Source: Geobacter sp.
GTDB lineage: Bacteria > Desulfobacterota > Desulfuromonadia > Geobacterales > Geobacteraceae
Direction of reading: 5' to 3'
Length of the DNA stretch: 64,000 nucleotides
Assembly: GCA_016177775.1 (NCBI GenBank)
Contig: JACOUQ010000031.1
Span: forward strand, 1-64,000
Shown: positions 45,324-54,152 of the stretch, piece by piece
Layout: every line of letters starts with the position of its first letter
How positions within the stretch are numbered: the stretch's first letter is position 1
Made by a program: the position numbers and the translations under genes
The notes under the pieces: generated by a model
Databases searched by the model: none
What the model was told of the DNA's origin: nothing
Seen by the model: only the letters and a program-made list of their open reading frames with translations

Positions 45324-45892
45324 TGCGCATGCGCCACCTTTCCAGTTTCTTCAGCGTTACCCGACTGACGGCCGTTGGCCTTGCCTTGCTTCTAGCCGTC
45401 TCCGGGACGCTCGCATGGGGAGAAGGAAGCACCACAGCCGGTGTGACGCTCCTGAAAAACCGCCAGTACCAGGAAGCATTGACGACCGGGATCCGTTCGG
45501 CCCGCAAGAGCGTGGTCTGCTGCTTTTATCTGTTCAAGGCGACCGACGCGAATAGCAATATTCCCCAGCGAATTGTCGAGGAGTTGGTGAAAGCCTCCAG
45601 GCGCGGGGTCGATGTTACGGTAATCCTGGAACGGAACCGCAAGCATGATGACAGCCTCAACCGGGACAACCTCCATACCGCTGCACTGCTCAGCCGGGGC
45701 GGGGTCAAGGTGTTCTTCGACTCCCCCAAGATTACCACCCACGCCAAGGTAGCCGTAATTGACAGGCGCTATGTTTATCTCGGCAGCCATAACCTCACCC
45801 AGAGCGCCCTCACCCGCAACAACGAGCTTTCCGTGCTGATCGATTCCCCTGCCATGGCAGGGGAGATCACCTCCTACCTGCAAAAACTCTGA
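45323..45892 (+). CDS. Exported phospholipase D-like protein with a single HKD motif
   Basis: A 189-residue protein. Residues 1-33 look like a signal peptide or anchor (LTAVGLALLLAVSG, LAWGEG). The PLD domain has one H-x-K-x4-D motif, HAKVAVID, followed by the strand LGSHNLTQSAL, as in Nuc-type endonucleases that act as dimers. It overlaps the dnaJ stop by one base (TGATG), so it is translated with the heat-shock operon. Substrate may be nucleic acid or phospholipid; this is not resolved. It converges on thpR with a 4-base gap. Confidence 0.75.
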   Translation: MRMRHLSSFFSVTRLTAVGLALLLAVSGTLAWGEGSTTAGVTLLKNRQYQEALTTGIRSARKSVVCCFYLFKATDANSNIPQRIVEELVKASRRGVDVTVILERNRKHDDSLNRDNLHTAALLSRGGVKVFFDSPKITTHAKVAVIDRRYVYLGSHNLTQSALTRNNELSVLIDSPAMAGEITSYLQKL

Positions 45893-45896
45893 TTCT

Positions 45897-46457
45897 TTAA
45901 GACTCTATCTCGGCAAGTTCGAGCGGATAAGCGGCTTCACAGGTGTGGATGGCCCCCTTCGGGGTGAGGGTGCTGGAATAGAGCCGGAATTCGGGCACCG
46001 TGAAGGACGAGGTCCGGAACTCCCGCGTCCGTTCGAGAAATACGTTCACTGCGTCTGGTGATGCATTTCTCAGTCGGGCCAGGGTTATGTGGGGGGAGAA
46101 AGGACGGTTTTCGGGCGAAATACCTGCCAGCTGAACGGCTTCTTCAACCTGATTCTGCAGCCGCAGGAGCGTCGAGCTGCCGGAGAGGCCGACCCAGAGA
46201 ATATGTGGAGCACCTCGCGGCGGGAAGCGCCCGGTGCCCTCCATGTGAAGGGAGAATTGGGTGGCCTTGACAAGGGAAAGAGAATTGCGGATGGCCTGAA
46301 ACAGCTCTTCATCGGCATCGCCGATAAAGCGGAGCGTCAGATGCAGCTGCTCCATGTTCACCCAGCGGGCGCCTGGAACGGTGAAGTCACGGCAGAAACC
46401 GTGCAACTCGTCTTTTACGTCTTCGGGGAGATCCACTGCCACAAACAAACGGTACAT
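45897..46457 (-). CDS. thpR: RNA 2',3'-cyclic phosphodiesterase (2H family)
   Basis: A 186-residue LigT/ThpR protein with the two catalytic H-x-T/S-x motifs of the 2H superfamily: HLTLRF near residue 39 and HITLAR near residue 124. It opens 2',3'-cyclic phosphates in RNA in studied members. GAGGAG precedes the ATG. It lies 9 bases downstream of the CapA-family gene on the same strand. Confidence 0.92.
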   Translation of the reverse strand: MYRLFVAVDLPEDVKDELHGFCRDFTVPGARWVNMEQLHLTLRFIGDADEELFQAIRNSLSLVKATQFSLHMEGTGRFPPRGAPHILWVGLSGSSTLLRLQNQVEEAVQLAGISPENRPFSPHITLARLRNASPDAVNVFLERTREFRTSSFTVPEFRLYSSTLTPKGAIHTCEAAYPLELAEIES

Positions 46458-46466
46458 GACAGCTCC

Positions 46467-47507
46467 TCATTTTTTTGCCACTCGTTCGTCCACGTCCAGA
46501 AAATAGCGGCCGCTTTCGGTTCTGAGTCTGGTGCCGAACCTTTCGGAAAGGCGCTGCAGGCGGTCGACAACCTCCATGCCTCTGGCGCCCCGGAGGATGC
46601 GGGGCTGGAAGCGGACCTCTCCGTTCAGGACATTAACGGGAATCAGTTCCAACCCGTCCCCTCCCTCGCGCAGGGTGATGCGGGCGATGATGCTCCGGTC
46701 GCTGATGCGGCTCGTGGTGCCGAAGGCGAAATTACCCAGGCTGTAGAGGATGAGTTTGCCTTGGTACCGTTCGATCCCCTGCAGCACGTGGGGATGGTGG
46801 CCAATCACCACGTCTGCCCCGGCTTCCACGGCCCTGTGGGCGGTGTTCACCTGATGCTGATTGGGATAGACGGCCAGTTCGCTCCCCCAGTGGAAGGATA
46901 CCACCACGTAGTCGGCCGCACTCTTTGCCCTGGCAATGTCCTGAACGTAATAGGCAGGATAGCCGGGGACGGTACCGGGGCGTGTCGCCGTGGCGTAAAA
47001 CTCTTCCGGCAGGGTGATGGAATAGGCGAGAAACGCCACCTTTTTCCCCCGGATCTCCATTATGGCCGGCTTTCTGCCAGCGGAAAGGGTTTCACCGGCG
47101 CCTGTGTGAAGTATCTCCGCTTCATCTAGGTGGTGAAGCGTTTCCCGTAGCGCTTCCGGGCCGAAATCCATCATGTGGTTGTTGGCCAGGGTCAGGACGG
47201 AGAAGCCGGCCTGTTTCAGGGCCGGAGCCGCTGCTGGCGCAACCTTGAAACGGAACTTCTTGTCGATGAACTCTGTCCCGCCGCGGGCCAGGGGGGCTTC
47301 GAGATTGCCGACTGCTATGTCAGCCGACCGGAGCTCGCTCGCAACAGCGGCAAAGGGGTAGAAGTAGCCGAGCTTTCTGAAGGTGGGGCTGCCGCTGCCG
47401 GCGAGCATGATGTCCCCGACGGCATCGATGACGATCTCCCCGCCTATTGCCGGAGGGGCGGCAAGGCTGATCAAGAGGGCCGTCAGGAATAATAGGTAAC
47501 GAAGCAT
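46467..47507 (-). CDS. CapA-family (PGA_cap) calcineurin-like protein
   Basis: A 346-residue exported protein: a signal peptide (about 1-22), then a metallophosphoesterase-like domain with GDIMLAGSG, VGNLEAPLA, LTLANNHMMDFG and GHHPHVLQGIE. These fit the CapA/PgsA family, named for poly-gamma-glutamate capsule genes, but no capB or capC is nearby, so a different role in the envelope is likely. It is transcribed with thpR and diverges from serS. Confidence 0.85.
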   Translation of the reverse strand: MLRYLLFLTALLISLAAPPAIGGEIVIDAVGDIMLAGSGSPTFRKLGYFYPFAAVASELRSADIAVGNLEAPLARGGTEFIDKKFRFKVAPAAAPALKQAGFSVLTLANNHMMDFGPEALRETLHHLDEAEILHTGAGETLSAGRKPAIMEIRGKKVAFLAYSITLPEEFYATATRPGTVPGYPAYYVQDIARAKSAADYVVVSFHWGSELAVYPNQHQVNTAHRAVEAGADVVIGHHPHVLQGIERYQGKLILYSLGNFAFGTTSRISDRSIIARITLREGGDGLELIPVNVLNGEVRFQPRILRGARGMEVVDRLQRLSERFGTRLRTESGRYFLDVDERVAKK

Positions 47508-47544
47508 GGCTGGTTCCCAAAATATTGCCAGGGGAAATTAGTTG

Positions 47545-47573
47545 TTGACTTGCCTGATGGCAAATGCTACAAA
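47545..47573 (+). promoter_or_regulatory. serS promoter
   Basis: TTGACT (47545-47550, 5 of 6), 17-base spacer, TACAAA (47568-47573, 4 of 6), 38 bases ahead of the serS ATG. No T-box leader is seen. Confidence 0.55.
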
Positions 47574-47599
47574 ATATAGCTTTCTTTCGCAAAAAGTAA

Positions 47600-48880
<1,281 letters not shown>

Positions 48881-48887
48881 TTCTAAC

Positions 48888-48973
48888 GGAGGAGTGGCCG
48901 AGTGGTTTAAGGCGGCGGTCTTGAAAACCGTTGAACGAAAGTTCCGTGGGTTCGAATCCTACCTCCTCCGCCA
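48888..48973 (+). tRNA. tRNA-Ser (anticodon TGA)
   Basis: The acceptor stem GGAGGAG (48888-48894) pairs with CTCCTCC (48963-48969); the discriminator is G and CCA is encoded (48971-48973). The anticodon loop is CTTGAAA, giving TGA. A long variable arm typical of serine tRNA is present, and the T arm GGGTTCGAATCC is standard. Confidence 0.95.
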
Positions 48974-49020
48974 AAAATCAATTCAAGCTGGAGAAGGGTC
49001 ACGCCTTCCTGTCAGGTTAC

Positions 49021-49114
49021 GGAGAGATGGCCGAGTAGGTCGAAGGCGCTCGCCTGCTAAGCGAGTATACTGGGTAAACCGGTATCTAGGGTTCGAATCC
49101 CTATCTCTCCGCCA
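49021..49114 (+). tRNA. tRNA-Ser (anticodon GCT)
   Basis: The acceptor GGAGAGA pairs with TCTCTCC; the anticodon arm CTCGC-CTGCTAA-GCGAG gives GCT. It has a long variable arm and an encoded CCA at 49112-49114. Its last 31 bases, plus two bases beyond, are identical to those of the tRNA-Ser (CGA) at 50318. Confidence 0.95.
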
Positions 49115-49149
49115 TTTTACAAAGAACCTGACGGCACAGGAGGAACCAG

Positions 49150-49635
49150 ATGAAGTTCTTGCTGCGCTCTCTGATTGTTGCTCCTCTAGTGATACTTGCT
49201 ATTGCCGGTTGCAGCAGGAAAGAAGAGAAGAGAGGGCCTGAAGAGGCTTCCGGAAAGGCGCAGGTTGCCAAAAAGGAAGCAACCGTCGTGGTCCCCGACG
49301 CTGTTCGGGGCAAATGGAAGGCGGTCAAGATTGCCGTGACCGACAAAACGACCAGCAAGGAGGCGGTTTATACCGTTCCGGTTGGTGAGGCGTTTTCGGT
49401 TCCTCATAGCAACATGGTCATAAAGGTGGAGAATTTCCTCCCGCACTTCATCATGGAGGGAACCACGCTGACTTCGCAGTCGAACGAGCCGAAAAACCCG
49501 GCGGCGCAGGTCAGGATATTGGAAGACGGCAAGGAAATTTTCAAAGGGTGGCTTTTCTCGCTTTACCCGACCACCCATGCGTTTCAACACCCAAGATACG
49601 GTTTCACACTGGTGGATTTTATTCCAGCCGGTTGA
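49150..49635 (+). CDS. DUF2155-family lipoprotein
   Basis: A 161-residue protein with a lipobox IAGC (cysteine at residue 21), a lysine/glutamate-rich tether (about 22-45) and a DUF2155 domain (about 60-158) with [23 protein letters not shown] and [20 protein letters not shown]. The family is found in envelopes of proteobacteria; its function is unknown. AGGAGG precedes the ATG. It lies between tRNA genes and may be read from their transcripts. Confidence 0.8.
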   Translation: MKFLLRSLIVAPLVILAIAGCSRKEEKRGPEEASGKAQVAKKEATVVVPDAVRGKWKAVKIAVTDKTTSKEAVYTVPVGEAFSVPHSNMVIKVENFLPHFIMEGTTLTSQSNEPKNPAAQVRILEDGKEIFKGWLFSLYPTTHAFQHPRYGFTLVDFIPAG

Positions 49636-49639
49636 CCAA

Positions 49640-49716
<77 letters not shown>

Positions 49717-49724
49717 TATCAACA

Positions 49725-49756
49725 GGAGGTTAGCCTGCCCAGGCTAGCCTCTTTTT
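49725..49756 (+). terminator. Intrinsic terminator after tRNA-Arg
   Basis: GAGG-T-TAGCCTG, a 2-base loop, CAGGCTA-G-CCTC, then TTTTT. It lies between tRNA-Arg and tadA, so tadA needs read-through or its own weak promoter. Confidence 0.8.
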
Positions 49757-49772
49757 ACTAGAGCTGTCGGTT

Positions 49773-50312
49773 ATGGCCGGTGGCAATCCCGCAGGTCGCT
49801 TTACGGTAGCTGTGCGCAACGAATCCATGAGTCACGACGATGCCCATTGGATGGGATACGCCCTTCGGGAAGCGCGAAAGGCGGCTGCCTGCGGAGAGGT
49901 TCCCATTGGCGCAGTCATGGTGCACGACGGGAAAATCATCGCCCGCGGCTACAACCTGCGCGAGAGCAAGAACGACCCGTCGGCCCATGCCGAGCTGATC
50001 GCCATCCGCAAGGCGGCGGCTAAGCTGGGCGACTGGCGGTTGAGCGGGACGACCCTCTATGTGACCCTGGAGCCGTGCATCATGTGCATGGGGGCGATTC
50101 TTCTGGCACGGGTCAAGCGGGTGGTGTTCGGCTGCTACGATCCGAAAGGGGGGGCTGCCGGTTCCCTGTATGACCTGTCCAATGACCGGCGACTCAATCA
50201 CCGAGTTCTTCTTGAGGCTGGGGTCCGGGAGGCAGACTGCTCGACGCTTTTGAGCGGCTTCTTTGCCGCGCTGCGCAAGGAAAAAAAGGCGATTAAAGAC
50301 AGACAAGTCTGA
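49773..50312 (+). CDS. tadA: tRNA adenosine(34) deaminase
   Basis: A zinc deaminase (179 residues from this ATG; 161 from a second ATG at 49827, which fits the usual family length better). It converts A34 to inosine in tRNA-Arg(ACG). Zinc and catalytic motifs are HAELIAIR (histidine ligand and catalytic glutamate) and PCIMCMGAI (two cysteine ligands). Neither start has a strong ribosome site. Its substrate tRNA is encoded just upstream, and a tRNA-Ser begins 5 bases after its stop. Confidence 0.93.
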   Translation: MAGGNPAGRFTVAVRNESMSHDDAHWMGYALREARKAAACGEVPIGAVMVHDGKIIARGYNLRESKNDPSAHAELIAIRKAAAKLGDWRLSGTTLYVTLEPCIMCMGAILLARVKRVVFGCYDPKGGAAGSLYDLSNDRRLNHRVLLEAGVREADCSTLLSGFFAALRKEKKAIKDRQV

Positions 50313-50317
50313 GGTAT

Positions 50318-50407
50318 GGAGAGATGGCCGAGTGGTCGAAGGCGCCTGACTCGAAATCAGGTATGGGGGTGACTCCATCTAGGGTTCGAATCCCTATCTC
50401 TCCGCCA
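50318..50407 (+). tRNA. tRNA-Ser (anticodon CGA)
   Basis: The acceptor GGAGAGA pairs with TCTCTCC; the anticodon arm CCTGA-CTCGAAA-TCAGG gives CGA. It has a long variable arm and an encoded CCA at 50405-50407. It begins 5 bases after the tadA stop. Confidence 0.95.
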
Positions 50408-50411
50408 TTAT

Positions 50412-50445
50412 AAAAGGGGTTGGCATTATGTGCTGGCCCCTTTTT
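50412..50445 (+). terminator. Intrinsic terminator after tRNA-Ser (CGA)
   Basis: AAAAGGGG (50412-50419) and CCCCTTTTT (50437-50445) pair, with an inner TGGCA/TGCTG extension. It ends the tRNA cluster. A second hairpin without a T-run (arms 50454-50463 and 50473-50483) lies in the leader of larB. Confidence 0.8.
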
Positions 50446-50515
50446 GTCTTTTTAGGGATGAAGGGTAAAGTGCTTCATTCCCTGCGTACATTCACCCGAT
50501 TGACGGAGGCTGGAT

Positions 50516-51265
50516 ATGCATCCTGATGCATTGAAACGGCTGTTGCAGGAAGTGCAGAGCGGTGAGGTTGATTTGGAAACGGCCCTGGACCGGTTACGTC
50601 ACCTTCCGTTCGAGGACATCGGCTGCGCCAGTATCGACCATCACCGGGGGATCCGCCAGGGGTTCCCGGAGGTGATCCTTGGCGAGCGCAAGAGCGTCGG
50701 CCAGATCGAGAAGATCATGACGGCCCTGCTCAACCATGAAAACAATATCCTCATCACCCGCATCGACGCGGACAAGGCGCACAGGATCAAGGAGAAATTT
50801 CCCACGGCCTGCCACCATGAAGATGCCCGCTGCCTCACCTTGGAGCGGGTGCCGGCGGAAATCAGGGGGAAGGGAAAGATCCTGGTTGTCTCGGCCGGCA
50901 CCTCCGACATCCCGGTGGCGGCTGAGGCGCTGGTGACTGCGCGGATTATGGGGAACGAGGTGGAGCACCTGTATGACGTGGGGGTGGCCGGGATTCACCG
51001 GTTGCTGGCCCGAAGGGAGCTTCTTTTTGCCGCCTCGGTCATAATTGTGGTGGCCGGGATGGAGGGGGCGCTTCCGTCCGTGGTGGGGGGGCTGGTGGAT
51101 CGGCCGGTCATCGCGGTGCCGACTTCGGTCGGCTACGGTGCCTCTTTCGGCGGGATCGCGGCGCTCCTCGGGATGCTCAATTCATGCGCATCCGGCGTGA
51201 CGGTGGTGAATATCGACAACGGCTTCGGGGCCGCCTATGCGGCGAGCCTCATGAACAGGGCGTGA
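50516..51265 (+). CDS. larB: Nickel pincer cofactor synthesis protein LarB
   Basis: A 249-residue enzyme that carboxylates and hydrolyses the pyridinium ring of nicotinic acid adenine dinucleotide, first step of the nickel-pincer nucleotide cofactor. The C-terminal PurE-like domain (about 115-245) has VSAGTSDIPVAAEA, YDVGVAGIHRLL and VGYGASFGGIAALLGML. GGAGG precedes the ATG. It is followed by larC one base after the stop. larA and larE are not in the window. Confidence 0.92.
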   Translation: MHPDALKRLLQEVQSGEVDLETALDRLRHLPFEDIGCASIDHHRGIRQGFPEVILGERKSVGQIEKIMTALLNHENNILITRIDADKAHRIKEKFPTACHHEDARCLTLERVPAEIRGKGKILVVSAGTSDIPVAAEALVTARIMGNEVEHLYDVGVAGIHRLLARRELLFAASVIIVVAGMEGALPSVVGGLVDRPVIAVPTSVGYGASFGGIAALLGMLNSCASGVTVVNIDNGFGAAYAASLMNRA

Positions 51266-51266
51266 C

Positions 51267-52436
51267 ATGAAGATTCTCTACATCGACTGCTTTGCCGGCA
51301 TCTCCGGCGACATGATGCTTGGTGCACTATTAGACCTGGGGGTGCCGCTGAAAGTCCTGCGGGACGAACTGGGGAAGCTCCCCCTTCCCGGCGTTTCCTA
51401 TGCCCTGTCGTCTGAGAGGGTCCAGCGCAAGGGAATTGCCGCGACCCATGCAAGGGTGGAGGTGGCAGGAGATCAGCCACACCGCCATTATGGCGATATT
51501 GTCGCGATGATCGAGGGAAGCGGGCTTGCGGCACCGGTCAGGGAAACGGCCCAGCGCATCTTTCGCCGTCTGGCCGAGGCGGAGGCCAAAGTCCATGGCG
51601 TGGAGATTGAGAAGGTCCATTTTCACGAGGTCGGGGCAGTGGACTCCATTGTGGATATTGTCGGCACGGCCATAGGGTTGGACTGGCTCAGCATCGGTGA
51701 GATTTGTGCCGCTGCCGTCCCCCTGGGCAGCGGCTACATCGAGACCGCACACGGCCGTTTGCCGGTGCCTGCCCCGGCAACTGCCGAACTTCTGCTAGGC
51801 CTGCCGGTGCATGGCGACATCGGGCCGGGGGAGCGGGTGACGCCGACCGGCGCTGCCGTCATTGCCGCCCTCTGCAAGGGGTTCGGACGGATGCCTGCGA
51901 TGCGGGTCGAATCTGTGGGGTGCGGCGCCGGCACCAGGGATTTCGACGACATTCCCAATATCCTGCGCCTTGTCATGGGGGAAAAAAGTGCTACACTTCT
52001 TCACGACGAGGCGGTTCTGCTCGAAACCCACATCGACGACATTTCTCCGGAAATCCTCGGATTCCTGATGGAGCGCCTGCTGGCAGAAGGGGCGCTGGAT
52101 GCGGCCTTCTCCCCAGTCCAGATGAAGAAGAACAGACCTGCCGTTAAGCTTACCGTCCTTTCTTCACCAGAGAAACTGGAACACCTCGCCAGACTCGTTC
52201 TCACCGAAACAACGACCATTGGTGTCCGCTACCATCCCGTTGCCCGCTTCAAGCTCGAGCGCACGGTGGAGCAGCGGCAGACGTCGCTGGGACCAGTTCG
52301 TGTCAAGATTATAAGGGACGGCAGTTCGTTGCTCCGCATTGCCCCGGAGTATGAAGAGTGCCGGCGCATTGCTGAGGACCAGGGTTTGCCTCTTCTTGAG
52401 GTTTACCGGCGCGTGGAAAGAGAAGTCACCCCATGA
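51267..52436 (+). CDS. larC: Nickel pincer cofactor nickel insertase LarC
   Basis: A 389-residue protein that inserts nickel into the pincer nucleotide with CTP. The N-terminal motif YIDCFAGISGDMMLGALLDLG and HFHEVGAVDSIVDIVG are diagnostic. Unlike the Lactobacillus gene, which is split as larC1/larC2 and joined by a programmed frameshift, this is one open frame. It overlaps pgpA by 4 bases (ATGA). Confidence 0.92.
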   Translation: MKILYIDCFAGISGDMMLGALLDLGVPLKVLRDELGKLPLPGVSYALSSERVQRKGIAATHARVEVAGDQPHRHYGDIVAMIEGSGLAAPVRETAQRIFRRLAEAEAKVHGVEIEKVHFHEVGAVDSIVDIVGTAIGLDWLSIGEICAAAVPLGSGYIETAHGRLPVPAPATAELLLGLPVHGDIGPGERVTPTGAAVIAALCKGFGRMPAMRVESVGCGAGTRDFDDIPNILRLVMGEKSATLLHDEAVLLETHIDDISPEILGFLMERLLAEGALDAAFSPVQMKKNRPAVKLTVLSSPEKLEHLARLVLTETTTIGVRYHPVARFKLERTVEQRQTSLGPVRVKIIRDGSSLLRIAPEYEECRRIAEDQGLPLLEVYRRVEREVTP

Positions 52437-52882
52437 GAGGTTTTGTCATTCTGACCGCCACCTGGGGTGGCAGTGGCTACAGCCCCTTTGCATCCGGAAC
52501 AGTCGGCACGCTGGCAGCCATTCCATTCTATCTGCTCCTGGCCCGGCTTCCGGCATACCTCTATCTGACAATGCTGGTCGCGTTCTTCTTTCTGGCCTGC
52601 TGGGTTTCCGGAGAAGCGGAACGCGTTTTCAATGAGAAGGACTCGGGCAAGATCGTCATCGACGAGGTGATCGGCTACCTGGTGACCATGGCTGCAGTTG
52701 TGCCTTCATGGACGAACATCCTCGCCGGCTTTATCCTCTTTCGCTTTTTCGACATCGTCAAGGTGCCCCCTGCCCGGTTTTTCGACAGGCAAGTGAAAAA
52801 CGGCTGGGGAGTCGTGCTGGATGATGTGGTTGCGGGTTGCTATTCCTGTGTCTTGCTTTACCTGATGCAGAGGTTCCTGTGA
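52433..52882 (+). CDS. pgpA: Phosphatidylglycerophosphatase A
   Basis: A 149-residue membrane enzyme that makes phosphatidylglycerol from its phosphate. Motifs of the family are GGSGYSPFASGTVGTL near the N terminus, IVIDEVIGYLV and FRFFDIVKVPPARFFD; about four membrane segments. Start overlaps larC and end overlaps cinA, each by 4 bases, so the four genes larB-larC-pgpA-cinA are one unit. Confidence 0.92.
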   Translation: MRGFVILTATWGGSGYSPFASGTVGTLAAIPFYLLLARLPAYLYLTMLVAFFFLACWVSGEAERVFNEKDSGKIVIDEVIGYLVTMAAVVPSWTNILAGFILFRFFDIVKVPPARFFDRQVKNGWGVVLDDVVAGCYSCVLLYLMQRFL

Positions 52883-54117
52883 AGATCGCGACCCTTTCCA
52901 TCGGCGATGAACTGCTGTTCGGTGAAACCGTGGATACGAACGCCGGCCATATCGCTGCCGGCTGCTTCGAGTCAGGGATGCGGGTGGTGCGCCACCTCGC
53001 CGTCGGTGACGATGAGGGGGAGATTACCGATGCGCTGCAATGGCTTGCTTCGCGCTATGATGCGGTGATCGCGACCGGGGGTCTTGGTCCCACCGGCGAT
53101 GACCTGACCGCACGGGCCGCTGCCAGGGCCTTCGGTGTACGGCTCGCTCTGAACGAGGCGGCGCTCGGGCATTTGCGGGAATTTTTCCTGAAGCGCAACC
53201 TGCCGATGTCGCCGGCGTGCGAGAAACAGGCGCTGCTCCCGGCCAGGGCGGGCGTGATTCCCAACCCCGTGGGGACAGCCTGCGGTTTCAACTTTATGTA
53301 CGAGGGGTGCCGGTTTCATTTTCTCCCCGGCGTCCCGCGGGAGATGGAGCGAATGCTGGCGGAAACGGTCATCCCCGCCATGCAAAAGGAGCTTGCAGGG
53401 GGGCCAGCGCTTCGGACCAGGATACTCAAGGTCTTCGGGCATCCGGAGGTCGAGCTGGAGCGGATGCTCGGGGATCTACGGCTGATCTGCCCCGACTTGC
53501 AGCTGGCCTTCTGCGTGGAGTTTCCCGAGGTGCACGTCAAGCTGCGCATCTCTGGCGAGCCTCTCGAAGCGGACCGCCGGCTGGCCGAACTTGCCGCAAG
53601 GGTGCGCGAGCGGCTCGGCGATTCCCTTTTCGCCGAGGGGGGCGAGACCATCGATACGGTGGTTGCCAGGCTGCTGCGCGAAAAGAAGGCCACCCTTGCC
53701 CTGGCCGAATCGTGCACCGGCGGGCTTCTGGCAAAACGGATCACCGATGTCTCCGGCAGCTCCGCCTATTTCCTTCAAGGGATGGTTACCTACAGCAACG
53801 AGGCGAAGACCCGCCTGTTGCAGGTTCCCGCAGGACTCATCGCCGGCAGGGGGGCGGTCAGCGCGGAGGTGGCCCGGGCCATGGCGGAAGGTGTTCGCAA
53901 GTCTGCCCGCAGTAAGATCGGGCTGGCCATAACAGGCATTGCCGGCCCTGAAGGTGGGAGCGATGACAAGCCAGTCGGCACCGTCTTCATTGCCCTTGCC
54001 GCTTCATCCGGCACCATTGCCAGGGAATACCGGTTTCACGGAGACAGGGAAAGAATCAGGTCCATCGCCTCCTTTGCGGCCATGGACTGGCTGCGAAAGC
54101 ATCTGCTCTCCACCTGA
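52879..54117 (+). CDS. cinA: CinA-family nicotinamide mononucleotide deamidase
   Basis: A 412-residue protein with two parts: an N-terminal MoCF/COG1058 domain (1-170: GDELLFGETVDTNAGHIA, TGGLGPTGDDLT) with ADP-ribose pyrophosphatase activity in relatives, and a C-terminal CinA/PncC domain (about 255-410: LALAESCTGGLLAKRITDV, AITGIAGPEGGSDDKPVGTV) with NMN deamidase activity. The start is a GTG that overlaps the pgpA stop by 4 bases, with AGAGG ahead; the longer ORF lies inside pgpA. It lies upstream of recA with one gene between. Confidence 0.92.
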   Translation: MKIATLSIGDELLFGETVDTNAGHIAAGCFESGMRVVRHLAVGDDEGEITDALQWLASRYDAVIATGGLGPTGDDLTARAAARAFGVRLALNEAALGHLREFFLKRNLPMSPACEKQALLPARAGVIPNPVGTACGFNFMYEGCRFHFLPGVPREMERMLAETVIPAMQKELAGGPALRTRILKVFGHPEVELERMLGDLRLICPDLQLAFCVEFPEVHVKLRISGEPLEADRRLAELAARVRERLGDSLFAEGGETIDTVVARLLREKKATLALAESCTGGLLAKRITDVSGSSAYFLQGMVTYSNEAKTRLLQVPAGLIAGRGAVSAEVARAMAEGVRKSARSKIGLAITGIAGPEGGSDDKPVGTVFIALAASSGTIAREYRFHGDRERIRSIASFAAMDWLRKHLLST

Positions 54118-54152
54118 CCCTGCTCCCCGATGTTTCAAAAGGGAGGAACATC

